DNA of 64,000 bases from Ramlibacter cellulosilyticus (GCF_014297465.1 NZ_JACORT010000007.1:248001-312000), one strand, 5' to 3'; shown: positions 54,201 through 62,384, counted from the stretch's first letter. Notes: generated by a model from the sequence alone, not told the origin. Made by a program: numbers and translations.

Positions 54201-54632
54201 ACCGTCCACCACAACCCACACTCCGCGGGTCGATCGGCCGCCCTGGACAATCTCTGGAGTCGACAGGCTGGAGACGAGCAAGGACGACCGGCCCTCTTCA
54301 TCCAGGCGGTACAGCCCGTTGCTCGCTGTGAAGACGAGTTGCTTGCCCAGCCAGAAGGAATCCTTCACCTTGTCGAAGTTACCCTCCCGCTTTGCGATGT
54401 CGCCCGTCTCAGACACGCTGAAGAGGCCGTTCTGCTCCAGCAGAATGGTGGGAGGGCCCTGACCGGCAGGAAAACGGGCGACCAGCCGGCTCGAGGCAGC
54501 CGTCGGGACGACGCATGCAATGGCGGCAGCGTCGCCGGGGACGATGAGCGCGGTGATGGCGAGAAGCACGAACGTCCGACGATATGTCTGCTCGGGCGTC
54601 GTCAGGGGCGGCACGCAGCGAGACGCCTTCAT
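51234..54632 (-). CDS. Transmembrane NACHT NTPase with periplasmic double beta-propeller sensor
   Basis: 1132 residues. Signal/anchor helix (~19-38); residues ~60-540 hold about 13 blade-like repeats of ~38 residues (QNGLFSVSETG, SNGLYRLDEEG, ENGVFAVSPAG, QQGVFRRVPG, EGNLYRTLENG); an Ig-like segment (~545-650; GDYLVEVSLQD) resembles Y_Y_Y domains; a membrane helix (~658-681); then a cytoplasmic NACHT domain with Walker A GEAGTGKS (774-781), Walker B VCLVIDGMNEVDRD (858-871), ATSQS (889-893) and FEFRHDLMRAYVAARR (1031-1046). The start has GAGGAG six bases upstream. Composition is markedly less GC-rich than its neighbours. The periplasmic half is like hybrid two-component sensors, but the kinase is replaced by a STAND NTPase. 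Function unknown; surveillance or defence is possible. Confidence 0.87.
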   Translation of the reverse strand: MKASRCVPPLTTPEQTYRRTFVLLAITALIVPGDAAAIACVVPTAASSRLVARFPAGQGPPTILLEQNGLFSVSETGDIAKREGNFDKVKDSFWLGKQLVFTASNGLYRLDEEGRSSLLVSSLSTPEIVQGGRSTRGVWVVVDGQLYRISPDAGLNRVTLPPDVARVSAFGSFATSAGMLIRDLPGTASYWVAESGKVSKLPGSIGRSGSMSSSGDLIRQTDDLGSYIILPNGLRLASTLPVVGRVLDAAVDRFGVLLSSENGVFAVSPAGEIKPFPLGDIGGFEAFIKNGDELLIRGASGLAVRTGMFQLGAVGGPALGKIHAVETFPGALLLASQQGVFRRVPGTTMEQVLSVELPANARLHRAGSDAYVNAGNLLYSISQAGKVIKVEGVEGALKSVSAIPGGVLAHGESGTYVIHEGSATRLPAEAGDVMNAHVLGRDILLESKVGVGLLDGAGTYRIIGNLEGSLSAASRIGKRILIGTKEGNLYRTLENGQLAPVAGVRGTRVSGIFPLKSPLDSAHVLYDAGLFKYIDAPLNDGDLTFTMPPRVRHTRGSDLQVAWRTIADRHPCLGVEGAFRTVAKLYRDGVEVGAASILRPEGANPGQASAIVNGEKLGESGDYLVEVSLQDPAEPRFGRGFRTPVFTLERTWQQAAQDLVAAGALSTAFLGALASAALLWGARRNRWCFEFLTAPNWEALKVWYRPVIFHVRPLRLWLLAAYFDRRRALIMARGNADAQGAYVPVQLLERRNPVSWSNEIHKELVEGRPLWIQGEAGTGKSELVSAFERAFYSTGSWEQAIREYGFMPIVVRARDFPDTPDTPDAPWAAEMARHQFSSVGLQVQDAAFFYRLLRTGDVCLVIDGMNEVDRDAALQRYCNVVGSSVRLLATSQSLPRAWDIRCLMLPVFDRALISSLLVNMLGQEAGERTIAQLNEQLVASVRSGYDVQLIAQCVQSGKRLPRTRLQLYDAAYEEGLQGAAVPEVVDGALANVAWDMFLSGDRRFTESAALPAGLLEPMAAARIVVRRAAAFEFRHDLMRAYVAARRVVYVAEDIRSTLALLDTPKLWEGTAVRPGDRRELVAFICAMARRTDLQLLRDFAEQEIENRSVLFKAARNASLLDRPAGDALGGSV

Positions 54633-54774
54633 GTCTAGCTCCTCTTTGCGCGCCCAGCATGTCACAAGTGGCTTGCGCCGATCTCCACCTCTTGGGGGAG
54701 GCAAGACAGGCACAATAGAGGGATCTGTGCGGCCGTGCGTCCAAGCCCGGCCGTTTGCAATTCCGGAGCCCCCC

Positions 54775-56415
54775 TTGTCCGCCTCGCCCTTTGGCGCCGA
54801 AGTCCGGCGCCGCCGCACCTTCGCCATCATCTCCCACCCCGACGCGGGCAAGACCACGCTGACGGAAAAGCTGCTGCTGTTCTCCGGCGCGATCCAGATC
54901 GCGGGCGCGGTGAAGGGCCGCAAGGCTTCGCGCCACGCCACCTCGGACTGGATGGAGATCGAGAAGCAGCGCGGCATCTCGGTGGCCTCGTCCGTCATGC
55001 AGATGCTGTACCGCGACCACGTCGTCAACCTGCTCGACACGCCCGGCCACAAGGACTTCTCCGAAGACACCTACCGCGTGTTGACGGCCGTGGACGCGGC
55101 GCTGATGGTGATCGACGCCGCGAACGGCGTGGAAGCGCAGACGAAGCGCCTGATCGAGGTCTGCCGCCAGCGCGACACGCCCATCATCACCTTCGTCAAC
55201 AAGATGGACCGCGAGGTGCGCGACCCGCTCGACATCCTCGACGAGGTCGAGCGCGAGCTGGGGATGCCGTGCGTTCCCATGACCTGGCCGGTCGGCAAGG
55301 GCAAGCTGTTCGGAGGCATCATGAACCTGCGCACGCAGGCGATGACGGTGTTCGAGTCCGGCAGCGAGCGCCGCCCGCAGGACTTCGACACGATCCCGCT
55401 GTCCGACGCCGCCACGCTGCAGCAGCGCTTCGGCCCCGAGTACGACGCCGCGGCCGAGAGCATGGAGCTCGCCACCGGCGCCTCGCCGGAATGGGACCAC
55501 CCCGCTTTCCTCGCGGCGAAGCAGACACCCGTCTTCTTCGGTTCCGCCGTCAACAACTTCGGCGTCATGGAAGTGCTGGACGCGCTGGTGGACCTCGCCC
55601 CCCCGCCGCAGCCGCGCAAGAGCAACGCGACGGTGAACCGCCAGGTGGTGGAGCGCACGGTGCAGCCGGACGACACCGCCTTCTCCGGCGTGGTGTTCAA
55701 GGTGCAGGCCAACATGGACCCGTCGCACCGGGACCGCATCGCCTTCGTGCGCATGGCGTCCGGCAAGTTCACGCCCGGCATGAAGCTGAAGGTGCAGCGC
55801 ACGGGCAAGGAACTGCGGCCCACCTCGGTCGTGACCTTCATGTCGCAGCGGCGCGAAGCGGTCGACGAGGCGTACGCGGGGGACATCATCGGCTTCACCA
55901 CGCACGGCGGCGTGCAGCTGGGCGACACCATCACCGACGGCTCGGTGAGCCTGCAGTACACCGGCCTGCCTTTCTTCGCGCCGGAACTGTTCCAGGTCGT
56001 CGTGCTGAAGAACCCCCTGCGCACCAAGCAGCTGCAGCAGGGGCTGGAGCAGCTCGGAGAGGAAGGCGCGATCCAGGTGTTCCGGCCGGAGGTCGGCGGC
56101 CCCATGCTGCTGGGTGCCGTCGGCCAGCTGCAGTTCGAGGTGGTGCAGCACCGGCTGAAGACCGAGTACGACTGCGACGTGCGGCTGGAAAGCTGCCCGT
56201 ACACGGGCGCCCGGTGGATCACGGCGGACACGCCGGCCGAGCTCAAGGCCTTCACCGACGCCTATCCCCAGCGCCTCGCGCTCGACGCGGCGAACGCGCT
56301 CGCCTTCCTGTGCACCTCGCCGTACGACGTGCGCCTGGCGCAGGAACGTTTCCCGAAGATCCATTTCCACCTGTTACGCGAACACGCGGGCCTGGCGCTG
56401 CAAAGCGCCTCGTGA
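54775..56415 (+). CDS. prfC: Peptide chain release factor 3
   Basis: 546 residues from TTG 54775, chosen because GGAG lies 6 bases upstream and the usual RF3 N-terminus follows. GTPase with G1 SHPDAGKTTL, switch SVASSVMQM, G3 DTPGHKDFSEDTYR, G4 NKMDRE, then the EF-Tu-like domain II and RF3 C-terminal domain. Recycles RF1/RF2 from the ribosome. Divergent from the NACHT gene, 142 bases away. Confidence 0.96.
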   Translation: MSASPFGAEVRRRRTFAIISHPDAGKTTLTEKLLLFSGAIQIAGAVKGRKASRHATSDWMEIEKQRGISVASSVMQMLYRDHVVNLLDTPGHKDFSEDTYRVLTAVDAALMVIDAANGVEAQTKRLIEVCRQRDTPIITFVNKMDREVRDPLDILDEVERELGMPCVPMTWPVGKGKLFGGIMNLRTQAMTVFESGSERRPQDFDTIPLSDAATLQQRFGPEYDAAAESMELATGASPEWDHPAFLAAKQTPVFFGSAVNNFGVMEVLDALVDLAPPPQPRKSNATVNRQVVERTVQPDDTAFSGVVFKVQANMDPSHRDRIAFVRMASGKFTPGMKLKVQRTGKELRPTSVVTFMSQRREAVDEAYAGDIIGFTTHGGVQLGDTITDGSVSLQYTGLPFFAPELFQVVVLKNPLRTKQLQQGLEQLGEEGAIQVFRPEVGGPMLLGAVGQLQFEVVQHRLKTEYDCDVRLESCPYTGARWITADTPAELKAFTDAYPQRLALDAANALAFLCTSPYDVRLAQERFPKIHFHLLREHAGLALQSAS

Positions 56416-56473
56416 GGCGTCCCTCCCCGCGCGCGGCGTGGCGATAATGCGCCGTCGACGGGAGAAGCACACC

Positions 56474-57697
56474 ATGAAGAAGCACGCCCTGTTCCGTTCC
56501 CTGGCCGCCTGCGCGACGGCCGCCTGGCTGCTGGCCGGCTGCGGCGGCGGGGGAGGCGACGGCGGCGGGTCCTCCACCCTGGGGCCGCCGCCTTCGGCGC
56601 GCTTCGGTGCCTCCACCCAGTTCGAGGGCATCTGCGACCTGCCGACGCAGAAGCGCTTCGTGCGCTCGTACCTCGACGAGGTCTACCTCTGGTACAACGA
56701 AGTGCCGGAGGTGAACGCCGCCGCGTACAGCAACATCCCGGATTACTTCAACGCGCTGCTGGTGCGCACGCCGGACGCCAACGGCCAGCCCAAGGACCGC
56801 TTCAGCGCCGTGCTGCCGGCCTCGCAGGCCAGCGACGTGCTGGCGCAGGCCGCCCTGCAGTTCGATGCCACGCAGCTGCTTTCGGCGGGCACCGGCACCT
56901 TCGTGCCGCTGGTGTTCACCGACAGCACCGGCAGCGGGCGCCGCTTCGGCTACATCCAGTTCACCGACCACGACGTCGGCGCGCAGGACCAGCTGATCGC
57001 CGCCTTCCAGCAGGTGCGCGACGCGGGCGCGCAGGACCTCGTGCTGGACCTGCGCCGCAACTCCGGCGGCTTCCTCTACATCGCGCTGACGGCCGCTTCC
57101 ATGGTCACGGGCCCCGGCAGCAGCGGGCAGGTGTTCGAGCGCCTGCGCTACAACGACAAGCGCACGGCGGAAAGCAACGCGAGCACGCTGTTCTTCTCCA
57201 GCACCGTGCAGTTCGCGGAGACCCAGCACCCGGTCGGCAGCCCGCTGCCGCAGCTCGGGTTGCCGCGCGTGTTCGTGCTCACCACGGGGCAGACCTGCTC
57301 GGCGAGCGAGTCGATCATCAACGCGCTGCAGGGCATCGGCGTGCAGGTGGTCCGCATCGGCACCACGACCTGCGGCAAGCCTTACGGCTTCCGCCAGAAG
57401 AACAACTGCGGCTGGGCGTTCTTCCCCATCGAGTTCCAGGGCACCAACGCGAAGGGCTTCGGCGACTACACCACCGGCTTCCGGCCGACGTGCGAGGTGC
57501 AGGACAACGCCACGGCAGGCGCCGGCAGCGCGTCCGACCCGCTGCTCACCGCGGCGAAGTTCTACATCGACAACGGCCAATGCCCCGCCGGCACGGCCAC
57601 GGGCGGCCTGCAGAGCGCCGCCACGCCGATCACGACGCAGGAAAGTCCGCGACGTCCCGCCTGGGCGGGTCGCCTGCTGCGGCCGGACCAGCGTTGA
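56474..57697 (+). CDS. S41-family peptidase lipoprotein
   Basis: 407 residues. Lipobox LLAGC (C23) followed by a Gly-rich tether, an N-terminal segment DEVYLWYNEVPE, then an S41 (tail-specific protease) domain with LVLDLRRNSGG, the serine region TCSASES (274-280) and a lysine segment (TTTCGKPYG, ~298-306). No PDZ domain can be seen between the N-terminal part and the catalytic core, unlike CtpA. Anchored in the envelope, probably at the outer membrane. Fills an operon position between prfC and the HAD gene. Confidence 0.85.
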   Translation: MKKHALFRSLAACATAAWLLAGCGGGGGDGGGSSTLGPPPSARFGASTQFEGICDLPTQKRFVRSYLDEVYLWYNEVPEVNAAAYSNIPDYFNALLVRTPDANGQPKDRFSAVLPASQASDVLAQAALQFDATQLLSAGTGTFVPLVFTDSTGSGRRFGYIQFTDHDVGAQDQLIAAFQQVRDAGAQDLVLDLRRNSGGFLYIALTAASMVTGPGSSGQVFERLRYNDKRTAESNASTLFFSSTVQFAETQHPVGSPLPQLGLPRVFVLTTGQTCSASESIINALQGIGVQVVRIGTTTCGKPYGFRQKNNCGWAFFPIEFQGTNAKGFGDYTTGFRPTCEVQDNATAGAGSASDPLLTAAKFYIDNGQCPAGTATGGLQSAATPITTQESPRRPAWAGRLLRPDQR

Positions 57698-57708
57698 GCC
57701 CGCGCCCC

Positions 57709-58512
57709 ATGCAGCCGCTGGCCACCTGGCCGGCGCAGGACCGCGCCGGGATCGCCGGCGTGCTGACCGACATCGACGACACGCTCACGACGGAAGGCGC
57801 CGTGACGCCCGACGTGCTGCAGGCGCTCGCAGCGCTTGCGGATGCGGGGCTGCACGTCATCCCCATCACCGGCCGTCCCGTGGGCTGGAGCGAACCCTTC
57901 GCTCTGGCGTGGCCGGTGGATGCGATCGTGGCCGAGAACGGGTCCGTCGCTCTCACGCGCGAAGGCGGCAAGCTGCGCAAGCTGTACATCCAGGACGCGG
58001 CGGAGCGCGCCACGAACTACGCGCGCATGCAGGAGGTCGCCCGCCGCATCGTGCGCGAGGTGCCCGGCGCCACCCTCTCGCGCGACAGCGACGGCCGCGA
58101 GACCGACATCGCCATCGACCACAGCGAGTTCACGCACCTGCCCCAGGACGCGATCGACCAGGTCGTCGCGATCATGCGCAGCGAAGGCATGAACGCGACG
58201 GTGAGCTCCATCCACGTCAACGGCTGGTACGGCGGCCACCACAAACTGGCCGGCGCGCGCTGGGTCGTGCGCGAGCTGCTCGGGCGCGACCTCGATGCGG
58301 AGCTGCAGCGCTGGGTGTACGTGGGAGATTCGACGAACGACGTGCTGATGTTCGAACACTTCCCGCACAGCGTGGGCGTCGCGAACATCCGGCGGTTCGA
58401 GGCGCAGCTGGCGCACAAGCCGCGGTACGTGACGCCGTCGGAGCGGGGAGCGGGGTTCGCGGAGGTGGCGCGGGCGATTCTCGCGGCCCGTCATTCCCGG
58501 CTCGGTTCGTAG
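57709..58512 (+). CDS. HAD-IIB phosphatase (mannosyl-3-phosphoglycerate phosphatase-like)
   Basis: 267 residues. HAD motif I LTDIDDTLT with nucleophile and acid/base aspartates, motif II ITGRP, motif III Lys in HHKLAGARW and motif IV GDSTNDVLMFEH. The family includes sugar phosphatases and MPG phosphatase; the substrate here is unknown. A TTG at 57694 overlapping the S41 stop would add five residues. The TAG stop is the first GTAG of a REP repeat. Confidence 0.87.
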   Translation: MQPLATWPAQDRAGIAGVLTDIDDTLTTEGAVTPDVLQALAALADAGLHVIPITGRPVGWSEPFALAWPVDAIVAENGSVALTREGGKLRKLYIQDAAERATNYARMQEVARRIVREVPGATLSRDSDGRETDIAIDHSEFTHLPQDAIDQVVAIMRSEGMNATVSSIHVNGWYGGHHKLAGARWVVRELLGRDLDAELQRWVYVGDSTNDVLMFEHFPHSVGVANIRRFEAQLAHKPRYVTPSERGAGFAEVARAILAARHSRLGS

Positions 58513-58587
58513 GCTGGGTTTCGCGCCAGCGAACCCCAGCGATCGCGCGGGGTTGCTGGGGTGCGCATACGCGCAACCCAGCCTACG
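58508..58587. repeat. REP-type palindromic repeats, head-to-head pair (cluster 8)
   Basis: Plus-oriented unit 58508-58540 and minus-oriented unit 58555-58587, between the convergent ends of the HAD gene and the amidotransferase. The plus copy's GTAG contributes the HAD stop codon TAG (58510-58512). Confidence 0.86.
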
Positions 58588-58608
58588 GGCGGCGAGCGGG
58601 CCCCGGTT

Positions 58609-59418
58609 TCAGGCCACGATCGGCGTCAACGGCCTTTCCTTCACCCCCGTCCTCCTCGCCAGCCGCTCCCAGCACGCGCGCACGAACGCATTCATGATGC
58701 GTCCGTAGGCCGGGTGCCAGCGCCAGCCCCATTCCGGGTGGAACTGGAAGCCCCAGCAGAAGGAAGCCTCGTCGTGCCAGCGGAAGGCTTCCACGAGGCC
58801 GTCGTCGGCGTGCGCTTCGGCGACGAGGCCATCGCCGAGGCGGTTCACGCCCTGCGAATGCAGCGAGCTCGCGGGAAATCGGTGCATCCCCGTGATGCGC
58901 TCCAGCGCGCCGCCGGTCGTGCAGGTCACGAAGTGGCGCTCCACGTACTGCTCGTCCAGCGTTTCGTCCGGGTCCTCCCAGTGCTTCACCACGCCCGGCA
59001 TGTCGCGCAGCCACTGGTGCAGGCTGCCGCCCATCGCGACGTTGATGTCGTGGCAGCCGTGGCAGAAGCCGAGGACCGGCACCTGGCGCGCGACAGCGAG
59101 GCGGATGAGCGGATGGGCGAGGTCATCGCGCTCGTGGTCGATCTCGAATTCCTCGCGCGCGGGCTCCTCGCCGAACAGGCGCGGATTCACGTTGGTGTCG
59201 GAGCCGCCCAGCAGGATGCCGTCCACGGAGGCAAGCATGGCTTCGACCCGCTCCGGCGGCACGCGCGGAAGGCAGACCGGCTGCAGGCCCATGTTCAGCA
59301 GCGTGCGCTGCCCCGCCTCGTCGACCACGGTGTACAGCTGCGTGTGCCCGGACGGGTTGGTGAGCTCGCGGTGGCTCGCCACCACCCAGACCAGCGGCAC
59401 CGCGTGGGTCTCCGGCAT
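58609..59418 (-). CDS. Gamma-glutamyl-GABA hydrolase-like class I amidotransferase, divergent paralogue
   Basis: 269 residues. PuuD/peptidase C26 fold with nucleophile C119, but the elbow reads GFCHGCHDINV instead of GxCRGxQEINV; the His-x-Glu pair H227/E229 (FQFHPEW) is intact. Enzymes of this family hydrolyse gamma-glutamyl-GABA in putrescine breakdown. Its ATG overlaps the stop of its canonical paralogue (TGATG). The altered elbow may mean a different substrate. Confidence 0.85.
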   Translation of the reverse strand: MPETHAVPLVWVVASHRELTNPSGHTQLYTVVDEAGQRTLLNMGLQPVCLPRVPPERVEAMLASVDGILLGGSDTNVNPRLFGEEPAREEFEIDHERDDLAHPLIRLAVARQVPVLGFCHGCHDINVAMGGSLHQWLRDMPGVVKHWEDPDETLDEQYVERHFVTCTTGGALERITGMHRFPASSLHSQGVNRLGDGLVAEAHADDGLVEAFRWHDEASFCWGFQFHPEWGWRWHPAYGRIMNAFVRACWERLARRTGVKERPLTPIVA

Positions 59419-60185
59419 CAATCCTCCTTCCGTTCGCGGTAGTCGCGGCAGGCCTGCGCAAAGGCTTCCAGCGTGCGCTGGTAGAACGGATGCTGGTCGT
59501 GGCGCCACTCGGGATGCCACTGCACGGCGTACGCGAAAGCACCGGCGCCCTGCACGCGCACGCCTTCCACCAAGCCGTCCGGCGCGCGCGCTTCGGCAAC
59601 GAGGCCTTCGCCCAGCCGCTTGATGCCCTGGCCATGCAGCGAGTTCACGCGCGCGCGGGTGCCGCCGGCCCATTCGGCAAAGGCGCTGCCGGGTTCCAGC
59701 AGCACGTCGTGGCGCTCGGCGAACTGCACCGCGAGGTCCTCGTCCTCGGGTTCGCGGTGGTCCAGCATGCCCTCTTCGCCGTGCACCGACTGGTACAGGC
59801 TGCCGCCCAGGGCCACATTGATCTCCTGCAGCCCGCGGCAGACGCCGAACAGCGGCACCTCCTTGGCGAGCGCTTCGCGCACGAGGTGCATGGTGAGCTG
59901 GTCGCGGCGCGGGTCCAGCAGGTCGGTGCTCAGGGCGGTGGCGCCGAAGTGCGTCGCCTCCACGTTCGAGGGCGAGCCGGTGAGCAGCACGCCGTCGACG
60001 AGGGGCAGCAGGCAGGGGATGTCCTCCGCCTGCGCCATCGGGTACAGCACCGGCTGCAGCCCGAGCTGGGTGACGGCCAGCGCGTAGCGGTCCGCGAGCA
60101 CGCTGTAGCCGCCGGGGTCATCCAGGTCCAGGTTGCGGTGGCAGGCTGGCAGCCACACCAGGGGCTTGTGGAATTTCTTGGGCAT
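59418..60185 (-). CDS. Gamma-glutamyl-GABA hydrolase-like amidotransferase (PuuD family)
   Basis: 255 residues. Canonical nucleophile elbow GVCRGLQEINVALGG (C116) and H224/E226 (VQWHPEW), with oxyanion LTGSPSNV. Expected to hydrolyse gamma-glutamyl amides such as gamma-glutamyl-GABA. Followed at once by a diverged paralogue and preceded by a Bug protein and an acetylpolyamine amidohydrolase-like gene, which together suggest polyamine catabolism. ATG at 60206 is an alternative start. Confidence 0.88.
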   Translation of the reverse strand: MPKKFHKPLVWLPACHRNLDLDDPGGYSVLADRYALAVTQLGLQPVLYPMAQAEDIPCLLPLVDGVLLTGSPSNVEATHFGATALSTDLLDPRRDQLTMHLVREALAKEVPLFGVCRGLQEINVALGGSLYQSVHGEEGMLDHREPEDEDLAVQFAERHDVLLEPGSAFAEWAGGTRARVNSLHGQGIKRLGEGLVAEARAPDGLVEGVRVQGAGAFAYAVQWHPEWRHDQHPFYQRTLEAFAQACRDYRERKED

Positions 60186-60272
60186 GGGCGTGGCCTCGCT
60201 GCCCATGGTGCCGCGCCGCGCGCGGCCGTGCTGGCCGCGGCGGCGCTTGCGCGCGTCGGACGGCGACTACGC

Positions 60273-61235
60273 TCAGTTCGGCTTGGCCAGCCCGAGCTTC
60301 TCGATCAGCGCCTTTTCGCGCGCGAAGGTTTCCTGCGCGAAGCGCGTGTACTGCGCGGAGTCCATGTAGATCGGCACCATGTCGTAGCCGGCCAGCGCGC
60401 GCTGGTAGCTCGGCTCCTCCATCGCCTGCTTGAAGGCGTCGTGCAGCTTCTTCACGACCTCGGGCGGCGTGCCACGCGGCGCGCCGATGCCGAAAGGCGA
60501 GTTCTGCACGACGTCGAGGCCCAGCTCCTTGAGCGTGGGCACGTCCGGGAACTTCTCCAGGCGCTTCTCGCCCCAGGTGTTCAGCACGCGCACCTTGCCG
60601 GCCTGCACCAGCGGCGCGAAGCCCGTGGAGTCGGCCATGGCCATGATGTGGCCGCCGCCGATGGCCGTCGCCAGGTCCGCGCTGCCCTTGTACGGGATGT
60701 GGTTCAGCTGGATGCCGAGCTTCTGGGCGATCAGCTCGGTGGTGAGGTGCGGGCTGGTCAGCGTGCCGGTGGAGCCGTAGCTCAGCTTGCCGGGGTTCGC
60801 CTTCGCGTACGCGACGAAGTCGTTCCAGTTCTTGAACGGGCTGTCCGCGGGCACCGCGATGCCGAAGGCATAGCCGGTGACGTTGATGACGTAGCTGATG
60901 TCCTTGACCGGATCCCAGTTGATCTTGGTCGTGTACGGCAGCCGGAACACGCCCAGCGGGATCTGCGCGAGCGTGTAGCCGTCAGGGGCAGAAGTCTGCA
61001 GCAGTTGCGCGGGCAGCGAGCCGGCGGCGCCCGGCTTGTTCTCGACCACCACCGGCTGGCCCAGGATCTTGCCGGCGTTGTCGGCGAGCTGCCGCATGGT
61101 GATGTCGGTGGGCCCGCCCGCCGGGAAGGCGATCACGAGCTTGATCGGCTTGGCGGGAAAGGACTGGGCTTGGACACCCAGGCTCGCGACCGCGAGGGTG
61201 GCGGCGGCGAGCTGGACGAGGTGGCGACGGCGCAT
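60273..61235 (-). CDS. Bug/TctC-type substrate-binding protein
   Basis: 320 residues. Signal peptide (RRRHLVQLAAATLAVASLGVQA) then FPAKPIKLVIAFPAGGPTD; ligand loop [22 protein letters not shown] lies 5 bases before the ATG. It lies between the acetylpolyamine amidohydrolase-like and PuuD-like genes (gaps of 102 and 87 bases), suggesting that it binds a polyamine-derived or gamma-glutamyl acid. No transporter membrane genes are nearby. Confidence 0.92.
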   Translation of the reverse strand: MRRRHLVQLAAATLAVASLGVQAQSFPAKPIKLVIAFPAGGPTDITMRQLADNAGKILGQPVVVENKPGAAGSLPAQLLQTSAPDGYTLAQIPLGVFRLPYTTKINWDPVKDISYVINVTGYAFGIAVPADSPFKNWNDFVAYAKANPGKLSYGSTGTLTSPHLTTELIAQKLGIQLNHIPYKGSADLATAIGGGHIMAMADSTGFAPLVQAGKVRVLNTWGEKRLEKFPDVPTLKELGLDVVQNSPFGIGAPRGTPPEVVKKLHDAFKQAMEEPSYQRALAGYDMVPIYMDSAQYTRFAQETFAREKALIEKLGLAKPN

Positions 61236-61337
61236 CGGGACTCCTGGAGGGTTAGCGTCGAAAAACCCGTCCATTCCACCGCAGGCGCGTGCCGGCGCGC
61301 ATCGGGAGTGTCCCGCGCCGCCGGTCGCCATGGTGAC

Positions 61338-62384
61338 TCAGCGCGCGCGCTGGGCGAAACCTTCCAGGACGTTCACCGCGTTCACCCCGACTTCCGCCAC
61401 GGCATACCCGCCTTCGAACACGAACAGGGTCGGCAGGCCCGCAGCCGCCAGGTCCTCGCCGATGCGCAGGTAGTCGTCGCCCGCCAGCGTGAAGCCCGCG
61501 ATGGGATCGCCCGCGAAGGTGTCGAGGCCGAGTGACACGACCAGCGCTTCGGCCCGCCACGCGGCGATGGCCTGCAATGCGTCGGCCATCGCCTGGCGCC
61601 AGCGATCGAACCCGGTCCCGCGCGGCAGCGGCAGGTTGAGGTTGCACCCGAGTCCCGCGCCCGCGCCGCGCTCGTCCGCGTAGCCGAGGTAGTAAGGGTA
61701 TTCCGTGTGCGGGTCGCCGTGCACGCTGGCGAAGAAGACGTCGGCACGCTCGTAGAAGATCGCCTGCGTGCCGTTGCCGTGGTGGTAGTCGATGTCCAGG
61801 ACGGCCACGCGTTGCAGGCCGCCGTCGCGCAGGACTTGCGCGGCAATGGCCCCGTTGTTCAGGAAGCAGTAGCCGCCGAAGAAGTCGTGGCCCGCATGGT
61901 GCCCCGGCGGCCGGGTCAGGACGAAGGCGCAGCGCTCGCCTTGCAGCAGCGACCGCGCCCCGGCCACCGCGCAGGACGCGCCCTGGCGCGCCGCCTCCCA
62001 GGTGCCCGCGGTGATCGGCGACCCGGCGTCGTACGAGAACAGGCCCATGCGCGCCGGAAAGCTGGCCGGCAGCACGTCGCTGCGGAAGGTGCGGATCGGC
62101 CAGTAGGAAGGCAGGGCATCCCGCTCCGCGTTCGACGGGTCCAGCGCCACCCACTCCTGCCAGGCGGTCGACAGGAACTGCAGGTAGCGCGGCGCGTGGA
62201 TGCGCTCGAACACCTCCAGGGGCGCGTCGGGCGCGCCCTGCACCGGACCGAGCCCGCGCGAGCGGACCTCCTGCAGCACGTAGTCCGCGCGGGCGGGCAC
62301 CTCGAAGCAGGGCACCAGCTGCCCGCGGAACATCTCGTGGCGGCCGTGGTGCAGGGCGTGTCTATCGTTATGGAAAACGAGCAT
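61338..62384 (-). CDS. Histone-deacetylase-family amidohydrolase (acetylpolyamine amidohydrolase-like)
   Basis: 348 residues. Arginase-like fold with catalytic HH dyad in RPPGHHAGHDF, zinc ligands D and H in VLDIDYHHGNGTQ and a third in SLGLDTFAGDPIAGF, plus FEGGYAV. The N-terminus MLVFHNDRHALHHGRHEM matches acetylpolyamine amidohydrolases, which deacetylate acetylputrescine and acetylcadaverine. First gene of a four-gene minus-strand set with a Bug protein and two PuuD-like enzymes. Confidence 0.88.
   Translation of the reverse strand: MLVFHNDRHALHHGRHEMFRGQLVPCFEVPARADYVLQEVRSRGLGPVQGAPDAPLEVFERIHAPRYLQFLSTAWQEWVALDPSNAERDALPSYWPIRTFRSDVLPASFPARMGLFSYDAGSPITAGTWEAARQGASCAVAGARSLLQGERCAFVLTRPPGHHAGHDFFGGYCFLNNGAIAAQVLRDGGLQRVAVLDIDYHHGNGTQAIFYERADVFFASVHGDPHTEYPYYLGYADERGAGAGLGCNLNLPLPRGTGFDRWRQAMADALQAIAAWRAEALVVSLGLDTFAGDPIAGFTLAGDDYLRIGEDLAAAGLPTLFVFEGGYAVAEVGVNAVNVLEGFAQRAR

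Noticed and set aside
54633-55070. N-terminal extension of the NACHT protein to 1278 residues
   Set aside because: It would overlap prfC on the other strand by about 300 bases; the ATG at 54632 has an ideal ribosome site and is followed directly by a signal anchor.
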